Shown one piece after another: positions 7,882-16,469 of a stretch of 64,000 nt of DNA (its first letter is position 1; the number at the start of each line of letters is the position of its first letter). This DNA is from JAFMJV01 sp963800275 (GTDB lineage: Bacteria; Chloroflexota; Limnocylindria; Limnocylindrales; CSP1-4): assembly GCA_963800275.1 (NCBI GenBank), contig CAWDAI010000001.1:354599-418598 (forward strand), written 5' to 3'. The notes under the pieces were generated by a model. The model worked only from the letters and a program-made list of their open reading frames with translations, was not told the DNA's origin and did no database searches. The position numbers and the translations under genes are program-made.

Positions 7882-9261
7882 ATGGCCTACAAGACGATCA
7901 TCGAACCGTTCCGCGTCCACACCGTGCAGGCCATCGACCTGCCCGACGCGGAGGCTCGCGAGGCTGCCCTCGTCCGCTCCGGCTACAACCTGTTCGGGCT
8001 CCACGCGGACGAGGTCATCATCGATCTGCTGACCGACTCGGGCACCGGAGCCATGTCCACCCGCCAGTGGTCGGGCATGATGCTGGGCGACGAATCGTAT
8101 GCCGGCTCCCGCTCGTTCTACCGCTTCGAGCGGGTGGTGCAGGAGTTGACCGGCTACAGCGAGATCATCCCCACCCACCAGGGTCGCGCCGCCGAGAAGA
8201 TCCTCTTCACGGTCGCGGTCGACGAGGGCGACCTGGTGCCCAACAACACCCACTTCGACACCACCCGCGCCAACGTCGAGTACCGCGGCGCGACCGCCTT
8301 CGACTGCGTCTGCGCGGAGGGGCACGACCCGTCGCTGGAAGCGCCCTTCAAGGGCAACGTCGACATCGACGCCCTGCGCGCGATCATCCTCGAACGCGGC
8401 GTCGAGCAGGTACCGCTGGTGATGGTCACCGTGACCAACAACTCGGGTGGCGGCCAGCCGGTGTCGATGGCCAACCTGCGGGCGGTACGCACGGTCTGCG
8501 ACGAGTTCGGCATCCCCCTCTTCCTCGATGCCTGCCGCTTCGCCGAGAATGCCTGGTTCATCAAGCTGCGCGAGCCCGGTTACGCCGACAGGACGCCACG
8601 CGAGATCGCCCGCGAGATGTTCTCCATCGCGGACGGCTGCACCATGAGCGCCAAGAAGGACGGCCTCGCCAACATCGGCGGCTTCCTCGCGCTCAACGAC
8701 CGCGAGTGGGCCCAGCAGGCGCGAAACCTGCTCATCCTGACCGAGGGCTTCCCGACCTACGGCGGGCTCGCGGGCTACGACCTCGAGGCCATCGCCACCG
8801 GCCTGGAGGAGGTCCTCGACGAGCGGTACCTGCACTATCGCATCCGCTCGACCGCGTACCTCGCAGAGACCGTGCACCGGGCCGGCATCCCCACCGTGCG
8901 CCCGCCGGGCGGCCACGCGGTCTACCTCGACGCGGCAGCCCTGTTGCCGCACATCCCGTCACACCAGTACCCGGCGCAGGCGCTGGCCATCGAGCTCTAC
9001 CGCGCGGGCGGTGTGCGCGGCGTGGAGATCGGCACGGTCATGTTCGGACGCGCGCGCGCCGGCGAGCCGGACGAGCCGGCCACCATGGAGCTGGTGCGCC
9101 TGGCCATCCCCCGCCGCATGTACACCCAGAGCCACATCGACTACGTGGGCGAGGTCATCCTCGACACAGCGGCGCATGCGGACGAGCTGCGCGGATATCG
9201 CATCGTGGAGCAGGCCCCCTGGCTACGCCACTTCACGGCTCGACTGGAGCCGTTGGCCTAG
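7882..9261 (+). CDS. tnaA: Tryptophanase-type beta-eliminating lyase (PLP-dependent)
   Basis: A 459-residue fold-type I PLP enzyme of the tryptophanase/tyrosine phenol-lyase family, full length. The active-site lysine is in TMSAKKDG (K258/K259). The phosphate- and substrate-binding segments TDSGTGAMS, PTHQGRAAEK and GGHAVYLDA are all present. Overall wording (MSTRQWSGMMLGDESYAGS, EMFSIADGCTMS) is close to tyrosine phenol-lyase. However, the position that is arginine in that enzyme (Arg381 in SMERGI of the Citrobacter protein) is here GVEIGT, as in tryptophanase (AVEIGS). I therefore favour tryptophan to indole, pyruvate and ammonia, with moderate confidence. ATG 7882 follows GAGAGGA. No tnaC-like leader was recognised in the 270-bp upstream gap. 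Confidence 0.85.
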   Translation: MAYKTIIEPFRVHTVQAIDLPDAEAREAALVRSGYNLFGLHADEVIIDLLTDSGTGAMSTRQWSGMMLGDESYAGSRSFYRFERVVQELTGYSEIIPTHQGRAAEKILFTVAVDEGDLVPNNTHFDTTRANVEYRGATAFDCVCAEGHDPSLEAPFKGNVDIDALRAIILERGVEQVPLVMVTVTNNSGGGQPVSMANLRAVRTVCDEFGIPLFLDACRFAENAWFIKLREPGYADRTPREIAREMFSIADGCTMSAKKDGLANIGGFLALNDREWAQQARNLLILTEGFPTYGGLAGYDLEAIATGLEEVLDERYLHYRIRSTAYLAETVHRAGIPTVRPPGGHAVYLDAAALLPHIPSHQYPAQALAIELYRAGGVRGVEIGTVMFGRARAGEPDEPATMELVRLAIPRRMYTQSHIDYVGEVILDTAAHADELRGYRIVEQAPWLRHFTARLEPLA

Positions 9262-9285
9262 CCCAGGAGGCCCTGCCGGGTTCCG

Positions 9286-10416
9286 CTACGGAATGGAGGT
9301 GATGGCCTCCTCGACCCGGTCGCGCTCGCCGAGCGGGTCAGAGACCACCCAGATGGTGTCGTTCGAGGCGAAGATGTACTGCTTGGTGTCACCGTTGTCG
9401 AGCACGGTCACCGACTTGCCGCCGATCTCCTCCTCGCTGAAGGACGTGCCCTGCAGCTGGAGCGCGACCGGGTCGGCGTCGACCGCTTCGGGATCCTCTG
9501 GCGGACGCACGAGGAAGACGTCCTGCAGCAACCGCTGGGTCATCTCCTCGCCACCGGCGGGCAGGCGGTAGCCCTCGATCTGGATGCCGTCGGACGAAGC
9601 CTCCAAGCCCCACCAGGCGATGACGCCGATCATCTGCGCCGGGCTGATGCCGGTGTCCAGGTACAGCTCCAGGAGCCAGTCCTCCATGTCGTTGCCGAGG
9701 CGTGCACCGATGGTCGGCAGGAACAGCGGCTCGGTCGATTCGTAGAGGCCGATCCGGCGAGCGCCGTCGAGCGCGAGTGGCACGTCCGTGTAGAGGCGGT
9801 CGGCCGAGCTCAGCCCGATGGGGTCGGCGTCGGGCAGCTGGCCCAGCGCGTCCCACACGTAATCGGTGTCGCCCTGGATGAACCAGGCTGTGTCGTCCTT
9901 GAGATAGACCGTGCGCGGATAGACACCCGGCAGGTTCGCGTCGGTCACGCGCAGCGTCCACTTGGTGTCCAGCGGACGCATGACCAGTCCGGGCTCGGTG
10001 ACGTCTGGGACGACCACGTCGACCGCGTCACGGACCCAGGTCCGCGCGTCGGTGCCGGCGATCCGCATGGCCATGACCACGGCGGCCTCGCCCTCGGCCG
10101 GCTGGTACATGGCCGACTTGACGGTGAGGTCGTCGATCGTGGCGCCGGCACCCTCGAGGAGTGCCTGCATGCCCGACACGTAGGCCGCGTCCGCCTGGTC
10201 GGCGCCTTCGAACTGGGCCAGCCAGTCCGCTCCGCTGAAGGACTCGGGGGTGAGGACCTGTCCGCCCAGCATGACGGGGAACGCGACGCCGCTATCCTCC
10301 GCGGCCGCGGCCGGGCTCTCGGCGCCGGTCGCGGGGCTCTGGGAGGCGTCCTGCGCCATGGTCGGGAGCGCGAGCGTCAGCGTCGCCGCCAGCGCCAGCG
10401 TGATCGAGTGCTTCAA
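9286..10416 (-). CDS. Secreted protein of unknown function with an internal duplication
   Basis: A 376-residue exported protein. I place the start at TTG 10416 because GGAGGT lies 4 nt upstream and it directly precedes a clean signal peptide (hydrophobic run LALAATLTLALP, cleavage after AMAQ-like TMAQ). The mature protein seems to hold two related alpha/beta modules. One ends around RTVYLKDDTAWFIQGD...DALGQLP, the other around KSVTVLDNGDTKQYIFASND...EEAITSIP, each after a segment with V-x-x-x-x-R-I/L. No enzyme motif or lipobox was recognised. It is convergent with the tryptophanase gene and lies downstream of, but probably separate from, the M23 peptidase gene. Confidence 0.8.
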   Translation of the reverse strand: MKHSITLALAATLTLALPTMAQDASQSPATGAESPAAAAEDSGVAFPVMLGGQVLTPESFSGADWLAQFEGADQADAAYVSGMQALLEGAGATIDDLTVKSAMYQPAEGEAAVVMAMRIAGTDARTWVRDAVDVVVPDVTEPGLVMRPLDTKWTLRVTDANLPGVYPRTVYLKDDTAWFIQGDTDYVWDALGQLPDADPIGLSSADRLYTDVPLALDGARRIGLYESTEPLFLPTIGARLGNDMEDWLLELYLDTGISPAQMIGVIAWWGLEASSDGIQIEGYRLPAGGEEMTQRLLQDVFLVRPPEDPEAVDADPVALQLQGTSFSEEEIGGKSVTVLDNGDTKQYIFASNDTIWVVSDPLGERDRVEEAITSIP

Positions 10417-10514
10417 GGTGACCTCCAGGCGGCCGGTCCGATGGGCGGAGCGGCGATCGATGGCGTCAGCGTACAGCCGACGGTGACAACGTGGGCGGGC
10501 GGGGGCGTGAGCAG

Positions 10515-11816
10515 TCAGTTCGTCGCGATCTGGGTCCCGCGGTAGGGCAAGGGGGCGTCCGGCGGCCCGTCGAGAGCCGCGGCCGCGAAGAGCCCGCTCG
10601 GATCGCACTGGACGGCGCCGGACCGGGGATCGGTGGCCCCGTCTTCGTCGCAGGTCGCGACCTTGACCTTCTTGGCGAAGGGGAAGGGCGTGGCCGGCGG
10701 TGGGGTCTTCTTGGGCTTCCTGGGCTTGGGCGTGGCCCTGGCCTCTCGCCGCAACTCAGCCAGGCCGGCCTTGGTCGAGGTCTTGTCCACCTGCACCACG
10801 CCGGCCGGCAGCACGCTGACCGGGTCGATGTCACGGCCGTCGCGCAGGATCTCGAAGTGCAGGTGGGTACCGGTGCTCTTGCCGGTGCTGCCCATCTTGC
10901 CGATGATCTGGCCGGTGTAGACGACATCCCCGGCCTTGACCAGGTCGGTGGGGATGAGGTGGCCGTAGCGTGAGACGTAGCCGTCGGCGTGCACCACATC
11001 GATGATGTAGGCGCGCCCTTCCTGGTCGTACGGGTTCCAGCCGATGTAGGAAACGACCCCGGCCGCCACCGCTCGGATCGGCGTGCCGTAGCCGTCGACC
11101 ACGTCGATGCCGTCGTGGAAGTGCCGGCACTTGCCGCGGCTCGGGTTGTAGATCACGCCGGTGCAGCCGTAGACCTGGGAGATGCGGCCGGTGGTGGGCC
11201 ACGAGTAGGTGCCGCCCTCGGCGAGGCTGACGGTGGCCTGCTCCTGGATCTTGATGGCGGCCAGCGCCCGCATCTGCGAGATATAGGCAGAAAGCGAGGC
11301 CTCGGCCGCCTCGCGACGACCGATGAATGCGCCGCGCTGGCGCACGATGTTCTGGACCTGCGACCTCTTGCCCCAGAGCTGGCGCACGGCCGCCTGTTGG
11401 GCCCTGGCCGCAGCCTCCCGGCTGCGCTCGGCCTGGCGGATGTCGGCCTGGATGTTGCGCAACCGCTCCTTGGCCGCGACGGGCGGGGTCGAGGCGCGCG
11501 CGAAATTCGCCTGTACCTCGGCCAGGCGGTCTCGCCGTGTCTGCAGGATGGCCTTGGCGTTGGCCAGCCTCGCCTTGCGCTCGCTGACCGCTCGATTCAA
11601 CGGCTTGAGCTGCTTCTTGGTGGCCTTGTGCTGGGCATCGATGCGTTCGATGGCCGCGTCCTGCGCGCGCATGATGGACTCGGCGGAGCGCTGCGCCGCG
11701 CGCACGGCAGCGATGCGATCGCCGATGTCGACCGCGGCGGCCGGGCCCGTGCTCACGACCATCGAGGCCGACGCGAGCACGACGGCACAGAGCACGATCG
11801 CAAGCCGGCTGGACAT
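10515..11816 (-). CDS. Secreted M23-family metallopeptidase with N-terminal coiled coil (EnvC/NlpD-like)
   Basis: A 433-residue exported protein. After a signal peptide (MSSRLAIVLCAVVLASASMV) come about 150 residues of charged, alanine/glutamine-rich helix forming a coiled coil (about 35-195), then a LytM/M23 zinc-peptidase domain (about 205-335). Its metal ligands are H234 and D238 in HFHDGID, and H320 in THLHFE (with H318). A proline/lysine-rich linker and a short Cys-containing tail follow. Such proteins cut peptidoglycan cross-bridges or activate amidases during division. All metal ligands are present, so it is probably an active peptidase. The start at 11816 was chosen for the signal peptide; no strong Shine-Dalgarno sequence is seen. 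Confidence 0.87.
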   Translation of the reverse strand: MSSRLAIVLCAVVLASASMVVSTGPAAAVDIGDRIAAVRAAQRSAESIMRAQDAAIERIDAQHKATKKQLKPLNRAVSERKARLANAKAILQTRRDRLAEVQANFARASTPPVAAKERLRNIQADIRQAERSREAAARAQQAAVRQLWGKRSQVQNIVRQRGAFIGRREAAEASLSAYISQMRALAAIKIQEQATVSLAEGGTYSWPTTGRISQVYGCTGVIYNPSRGKCRHFHDGIDVVDGYGTPIRAVAAGVVSYIGWNPYDQEGRAYIIDVVHADGYVSRYGHLIPTDLVKAGDVVYTGQIIGKMGSTGKSTGTHLHFEILRDGRDIDPVSVLPAGVVQVDKTSTKAGLAELRREARATPKPRKPKKTPPPATPFPFAKKVKVATCDEDGATDPRSGAVQCDPSGLFAAAALDGPPDAPLPYRGTQIATN

Positions 11817-11995
11817 CGGGTTCCATGCGGCTGGGCTGGCCAGGGGCACTCGTCTCCGCTCCACGTTCACATCGCCGGGACGGCCACCGCCCATGGGCGT
11901 CGGCGGGCGTGCGGACCCGTCCCAGAGCCTGAATGGTAGGGCCCACGCCGGACTTGTGGACTACTCGTAAGTACAGCGCGACCAGTACCGATGGG

Positions 11996-12325
11996 CTATC
12001 CCACGAGCGATGGGGGCAGCAGGACCTCCAGCAGCCACACGCTGCCCATGCCTGTCACCAACGTCCAGCCGAACGAACGCGTGCGCCAGGCCACGACCGC
12101 CGCAATGGCCGCGGCCGGATACCAGGCGTCGAAGCCCCGCCAGGCGCCGTGGTCGAGGAAGAGCGTCTGGGCGACCAGGCCGGCGAGGACCGCTGGAGCC
12201 ACCAGGCCGAGGGCCTGCTCCAGGCGAGGCGGGATGACGACGTGCGCGAGGATGCTGACCATGGAGGCACGCATGGCGTAGGTGCCGAGGGCCACGATGG
12301 CTACGATCAGGACCTGCTCACCCAT
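11996..12325 (-). CDS. azlD: AzlD-family branched-chain amino acid exporter subunit
   Basis: A 109-residue protein with four hydrophobic segments, the usual size for AzlD. The N-terminal helix (VLIVAIVALGTYAMRASM) contains the conserved T-Y-x-x-R motif of the family. It forms the small subunit of the AzlCD exporter for branched-chain amino acids or analogues. Its ATG overlaps the end of azlC by 8 bp, indicating translational coupling. The stop lies 179 bp beyond the start of the divergent M23 gene. Confidence 0.87.
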   Translation of the reverse strand: MGEQVLIVAIVALGTYAMRASMVSILAHVVIPPRLEQALGLVAPAVLAGLVAQTLFLDHGAWRGFDAWYPAAAIAAVVAWRTRSFGWTLVTGMGSVWLLEVLLPPSLVG

Positions 12326-13121
12326 GCCGCGAACCCTGGTACGCCTGGTCGGGGACCACACCTCCGGCGGGCTCGATGCCCTCGGCCAGCTCGAGCGGAT
12401 CAGGCGGAGGTGAGCCGGCCTTGGCCAGCAGCCCGAAGGCGATACCGGTGGCCGCCCCGATGAGCAGGCCCGAGTTGAGCGGCGCATCGCGCGCGATGAG
12501 CGTGACCGAGAAGCCGACCGCGGCCGCCACGAGCGAAGCTCGATCACGGACCGAGGGCACTGCCAGGGCCACGAACATCAGCGGCGCCGCGAAGCCGACC
12601 TGGAACTCCGGCGGGATGGCGGTGCCGATGACGACACCCACGATCGTCCCCGCCCACCAGGCCAGCGCGAAGCTGACCGCCGCGCCCGCGAGGTAGGCCA
12701 GCCGTCTTCGGGGCCGCCGCTCGCCGCGGTCGTAGAGCAGCGAGGTGACGGTGGCCTGGTCGGTCAGGAAATGGGCCAGGAACAGGCGCCAGCGGCGCGG
12801 GAACTCGGAGAACGACGGGGCCATGGCCCCCGAGTACATGACGAAGCGGGCGTTGATGATGAGCGCCGTGCCCACGATCACGAACCAGGGTGCGCCCTGC
12901 CCGAGCAGGTCGACCATGGCCAGCTGGGCCGCGCCCGCGAGCACGATGACGGAGGCGACGATGCCGAGCGGATCGTTCATGGGGCCTTCCGTCACGATCA
13001 CGCCGTAGGCCATGCCGAAGGGAAAGACGCCGATCGACAGGGGCAGGATGGCGCGCGCTCCGGCCAGGACCGTGGCGCGGTCGAGCCAGCTATCGTCCCC
13101 GGCGCGAGAGCTGAGCTGCAC
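12318..13121 (-). CDS. azlC: AzlC-family branched-chain amino acid exporter subunit
   Basis: A 267-residue membrane protein with the AzlC signature near the N-terminus (ILPLSIGVFPFGMAYGV) and the conserved segments AGAAQLAMVDLLGQGA and INARFVMYSGAMAP; about six to seven membrane helices are visible. It is the large subunit of the AzlCD exporter. The start is a GTG 5 nt after the stop of the small gene at 13127, so the three genes form one operon (unknown protein, azlC, azlD). The C-terminal 30 residues are hydrophilic. Confidence 0.9.
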   Translation of the reverse strand: MQLSSRAGDDSWLDRATVLAGARAILPLSIGVFPFGMAYGVIVTEGPMNDPLGIVASVIVLAGAAQLAMVDLLGQGAPWFVIVGTALIINARFVMYSGAMAPSFSEFPRRWRLFLAHFLTDQATVTSLLYDRGERRPRRRLAYLAGAAVSFALAWWAGTIVGVVIGTAIPPEFQVGFAAPLMFVALAVPSVRDRASLVAAAVGFSVTLIARDAPLNSGLLIGAATGIAFGLLAKAGSPPPDPLELAEGIEPAGGVVPDQAYQGSRHG

Positions 13122-13126
13122 CTGGC

Positions 13127-13453
13127 TCAGTGGACCAGGCGCGGTCCCATGTCGAGCGGGTGCTCGGGCAGGTCCCCCTCGAGGTCGTGGCCGATCCGGT
13201 CGGCGGTACGGTGGATGGCCTCGTCGATCTCGAGGAACTCAGCCAGTCCGCCAAAGCTGGCGTGCCAGTCGAGCAGCTCGTGGAAGGCCTCGTGGATGAC
13301 CGCGTCGCGGAGGCCCGCCACTTGCAGCTCCGCCAGCACCTGCTCGTCCACGCCCTCCCCGGTCAGGACCATGGAGATGGCCGAATCGAGTGGCTCGCCC
13401 TGGTCGAGGCGGCGGATGATCTCGCGGGCCAGCTCGCTCACCGTGCGGGCCAT
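13127..13453 (-). CDS. Small hypothetical protein, first gene of the azlCD operon
   Basis: A 108-residue, probably all-helical cytoplasmic protein rich in acidic residues and histidine. The start ATG 13453 is supported by GGAGGT 5 nt upstream; the longer open frame has no such signal. Segments such as SELAREIIRRLDQGEPLDSA and HEAFHELLDWHASFGGLAEF suggest an amphipathic helical bundle. I do not recognise the family. The position immediately before azlC (5 nt gap) suggests co-expression with the exporter, but no function can be assigned. Confidence 0.7.
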   Translation of the reverse strand: MARTVSELAREIIRRLDQGEPLDSAISMVLTGEGVDEQVLAELQVAGLRDAVIHEAFHELLDWHASFGGLAEFLEIDEAIHRTADRIGHDLEGDLPEHPLDMGPRLVH

Positions 13454-13543
13454 GGGCCACCTCCATCCCTGCTCCCGCGGGGGCACGACCGTCGTGCGCG
13501 TCCCGTCGGGCCCCAAGCGTAGACCACCGGCCGGGCGGCGCGG

Positions 13544-14449
13544 TCAGCCGGCTGCACCGTCAGCCTCGTCGGTCGTCACCCCGGCCTCCTCGTCACGGCA
13601 GCGGGTATCGATCGTCTGCGGGCCGCCGTGTGCGATCTCGGCCACGGTGAAGCGCCCGGCGTGCTCCGCATGGGGATCGTGGATGAGGATGCCGAAGGTC
13701 TCCATCAGCCGGTCGGGCGTGAGCACCTCGCTGCCCGGGCCGAGCGCGACGACGCGTCGGGCGAGGAGCAGGACCTGGTCGTACTCCACGGCCTCCGCGA
13801 TGTCGTGCGTGGCCGTGACGATGGCCGCACCGCGCGCCAGCTCCGCGGCGAAGGCATCGAGGTACAGCTCGCGCCCGCCGGCATCGATGCCGGCGGTGGG
13901 CTCGTCCACCACGATGAGGTCGGCCTCTCGCGCGAGCACCTGCGCGAGGTAGACCCGCTGCAGCTGGCCGCCGGAGAGGCTGCGCATGGGCTCGCGCGCC
14001 AGGCCGGCGACGCCCATGCGCGCCATGCCCTCCTCCACCAGCTGGTGATCGCGGGGGCCCAGACGCCCGAGCAGTCCCAGCGTGGGATAGCGAGCCATGC
14101 GCACCACGTCGATGACGCGGATGGGCAGGATGTAGCCGGAGGCGTGGAACTGCGCGTGGTAGGCGATCCGGCGCGGTGCCTTGCCCGGATCGGCGCCCAG
14201 CACCGCCAGCGAGCCGCGCACCGGTCGCAGCAGGCCCACGAGCGTGCGGATGAGCGTCGACTTGCCCGAGCCGTTGGTGCCCACCAGGGCCAGCGAGCCG
14301 CCCGCGCCGAGCTGCAGGTCGATGCCGCTGACCACCGGGTCCTGGCCATAGCCCACGGCGAGGTCCCGGGCCTCGATGGCGGGCCCGGTGGCGGCCACCT
14401 CGCCGGACCGGGCGCTGGCGACTCCAGCGAGCGAGAGGCGTGCGGTCAC
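13544..14449 (-). CDS. Zinc/manganese ABC transporter ATPase (ZnuC/MntB type)
   Basis: A 301-residue nucleotide-binding subunit with Walker A (GTNGSGKST, about residue 60), the signature LSGGQLQR and Walker B LIVVDEPTAGID. The start is GTG, overlapping the permease stop by 4 nt. It follows the binding protein and permease, completing a metal importer. The C-terminal 40 residues contain several His, Asp and Cys, perhaps a metal-sensitive tail (speculative). Zn versus Mn cannot be decided from the ATPase; the binding protein favours Zn/Mn-family substrates. Confidence 0.92.
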   Translation of the reverse strand: MTARLSLAGVASARSGEVAATGPAIEARDLAVGYGQDPVVSGIDLQLGAGGSLALVGTNGSGKSTLIRTLVGLLRPVRGSLAVLGADPGKAPRRIAYHAQFHASGYILPIRVIDVVRMARYPTLGLLGRLGPRDHQLVEEGMARMGVAGLAREPMRSLSGGQLQRVYLAQVLAREADLIVVDEPTAGIDAGGRELYLDAFAAELARGAAIVTATHDIAEAVEYDQVLLLARRVVALGPGSEVLTPDRLMETFGILIHDPHAEHAGRFTVAEIAHGGPQTIDTRCRDEEAGVTTDEADGAAG

Positions 14450-15309
14450 GAAAGGGTCTCCCCGCGACTGTCGATGGTGACCACGTGTCGGCTCGCGTCG
14501 CGCAAGTTGGAGAGGGCGAAGATGACGAAGAAGGCGCTGACCGCCACGAGCACGATGGTGGCACCGGCGGCGACGTCGAACCAGTACGAGATGAGCAGGC
14601 CGACGTAGGTGCTGGCCGAGCCGATGATCGCGGCGATGACCATCATCGAGCCGATGCGGTGCGCCAGCAGGGCCCCTGCGGCCGCCGGCGCGAGGAGCAT
14701 GCCGAAGACGAGCAGCGTGCCCACCGTCTGGAACGCGACCACGACCGTCAAGGCGACGAGCAGCAGCATCAGCACGTGGTAGCGGCGTGCCGGGAAGCCG
14801 GCCACGTCAGCCTGCTCGGGATCGAAGCTGAGCAGGAGGAATGGGCGCGCCGCCAGCACCGACACGGCCAGGACCACGACGGTGGCCCCGGCCATGACCA
14901 GCACCTGTTGCCAGCTGGTACCGAGGATCTGTCCGAAGAGGATGGCGATGAGGTCCCCGGCGAAGGCATCGCTGTAGCTGATCATGACCACGCCCAGTGC
15001 CAGCATGGCCACGAAGAGCAGGCCGATGGCGGTGTCCGAAGAGAGCCGCGAGCGGCGGGTCACGAGCGAGACCCCGCCGATCATGACGACCGCGCCGACC
15101 GCCGCGCCGAGCATGCCCGGCAGGCCCAGCAGGATGGCGGCGGCGATGCCGGGCAGGACCCCGTGGGCGAGGGCATCACCGATGAAGGCCAGCCCGCGGA
15201 GCACGACGAACGTGCCCACTGCGGCGCAGGCGATCGAGACCAGCACGCCCGCCAGCAGGGCGCGGGTCATGAACCCGTTATCGAGGAATGGATCGAGCAG
15301 GAACTCCAC
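14446..15309 (-). CDS. Zinc/manganese ABC transporter permease (ZnuB type, ABC-3 family)
   Basis: A 287-residue ABC-3 family permease with eight to nine hydrophobic segments and the typical start MEFLLDPFLDNGFMTRALLA. The conserved loop after the third helix (LAFIGDALAHGVLPGIA) is the family hallmark. It begins with GTG, with GGGAG just upstream, 69 nt after the binding-protein gene, and overlaps the ATPase start by 4 nt. Role: channel for Zn2+ or Mn2+ uptake. Confidence 0.93.
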   Translation of the reverse strand: MEFLLDPFLDNGFMTRALLAGVLVSIACAAVGTFVVLRGLAFIGDALAHGVLPGIAAAILLGLPGMLGAAVGAVVMIGGVSLVTRRSRLSSDTAIGLLFVAMLALGVVMISYSDAFAGDLIAILFGQILGTSWQQVLVMAGATVVVLAVSVLAARPFLLLSFDPEQADVAGFPARRYHVLMLLLVALTVVVAFQTVGTLLVFGMLLAPAAAGALLAHRIGSMMVIAAIIGSASTYVGLLISYWFDVAAGATIVLVAVSAFFVIFALSNLRDASRHVVTIDSRGETLS

Positions 15310-15378
15310 GTGCTCTCCCAGGGGATGACCGAGGCCGGGCCGGCCGCGGTCGTGTCAGCCGAGCATAGCAAGCGCGGG

Positions 15379-16344
15379 TCAGCCCCCGAGAGCCCCGGCC
15401 ACGGTGGTGGCGATGCCCAGGATGAGGTCCTGGTAGGTGCCGCCGTCGGGCAGCTGGGACAGGGACAGAGGTACCAGCACGGCACCGCTGTCCTCGGCCA
15501 CGGCCTCCACCACGGAGGTCGGCGTGCCGACCTCCGTGAAGACCGCGGGCACACGGTAGTGTCGGATCTCGTCGATCAGTCGCGCCAGCTCGCGGGCGGT
15601 GGGTTCGCCGCTCGTGGAGAGGCTGGGGATGACAGTACCGATCTGCTCGAACCCATAGCGGTCAGCGAAGTAGCCGAGCGAGCGGTGCCCCGTGACCAGC
15701 TTGCGATCGGCAGCCGGCAAGACCGAGAGGATCTCGACCGCTTGTGCATCCACCGCCTCGAGGTCGGCAGCCAGCGAGGCGGCTCGGTCGCCGGTCGTGA
15801 TGCCAGCGACATCGAGGGCCGGGCCCAGCGCCAGGACCACCTCGCGCATGGCCAGTGGATCGGTCCAGAAGTGCGGGTCCCGGGCCCCGTGGTCGACTCC
15901 CTCGGCGTGGTCGTCGTCCCCGGGGTCTTCGCCCCCCTCAGAGGCCCGAAGGGTGACGTGGTCGGCGGCCTGGAACCAGGTCACGCCTTCGGTCTCCGCG
16001 TTCTGCAGGATCGGCAGCAGGGCCTGCTCCAGGTCGAGCCCGTTGGAGACGATGACGTCCGCCGCCATGAGCCGCTCGGCGTCACGCGCGGATGGCTCGT
16101 AGCCGTGGGGGTCGGCGCCGCTGGGCATGATGACCGTCACCTCGCCGGCGTCGCCGACCAGTTGTTCCACGACCGAGCCCAGGACCTCGGTCGTGGCCAC
16201 CACCGACGCGGCCTCGTCCGGCGGGTCCTGCGCGGTCGCGGCCGCACCACCGAGCGTGACGAGCGCCAGCGAGAGGGCCACCGAGCCGAGGGTCGTGGCC
16301 GCGCGAGCAGCGGTGGCGGAACGGTGCGGAAGGCTCCGGCTCAT
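15379..16344 (-). CDS. Zinc/manganese ABC transporter substrate-binding protein (ZnuA type, cluster A-I)
   Basis: A 321-residue exported binding protein with a Sec signal peptide (cleavage near ATAQ/DPP) and no lipobox cysteine. The metal ligands of the cluster A-I family are visible: His in DPHGYEPSARD, His in RDPHFWTDP, His in TGHRSLGYFADRYG and a late acidic site in FTEVGTPTS. A short His/Asp-rich loop (GDDDHAEGVDHGARD) is typical of zinc-binding members. The start is ATG 16344 with CAGGAG 6 nt upstream. It is the first gene of the three-gene importer operon, preceded by a 23-bp dyad at 16385-16407. Confidence 0.92.
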   Translation of the reverse strand: MSRSLPHRSATAARAATTLGSVALSLALVTLGGAAATAQDPPDEAASVVATTEVLGSVVEQLVGDAGEVTVIMPSGADPHGYEPSARDAERLMAADVIVSNGLDLEQALLPILQNAETEGVTWFQAADHVTLRASEGGEDPGDDDHAEGVDHGARDPHFWTDPLAMREVVLALGPALDVAGITTGDRAASLAADLEAVDAQAVEILSVLPAADRKLVTGHRSLGYFADRYGFEQIGTVIPSLSTSGEPTARELARLIDEIRHYRVPAVFTEVGTPTSVVEAVAEDSGAVLVPLSLSQLPDGGTYQDLILGIATTVAGALGG

Positions 16345-16384
16345 ACGGGCTCCTGATGGGGAGAGGTGCTAGGCTTATCCGGCT

Positions 16385-16407
16385 GTATTGATACCGTGTC
16401 TCAATAC
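16385..16407. promoter_or_regulatory. 23-bp palindrome upstream of the metal importer, candidate metalloregulator operator
   Basis: Arms GTATTGA and TCAATAC are perfectly complementary. The interior (TACCGTGTC) also pairs partly, so 9 of 11 positions match around a central G. It is an A+T-rich island 41 nt upstream of the metal-binding-protein gene and 63 nt upstream of the divergent SCO1 gene. The arrangement fits a Fur- or DtxR-family metalloregulator box controlling metal uptake. The exact regulator is not identifiable by eye. Confidence 0.6.
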
Positions 16408-16469
16408 TATCGAGAGCTCGCAGCGGCTGCAACCCGAGCGCGCGGGCCGTTGTACGCTCGCTGACGGAG

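Noticed and set aside
6982..8952. A 656-residue minus-strand open frame through the tryptophanase gene
   Set aside because: Only the last 209 residues are coding, defined by the AAGGAGG-GTG start at 7611; the rest is antisense to a clear enzyme.
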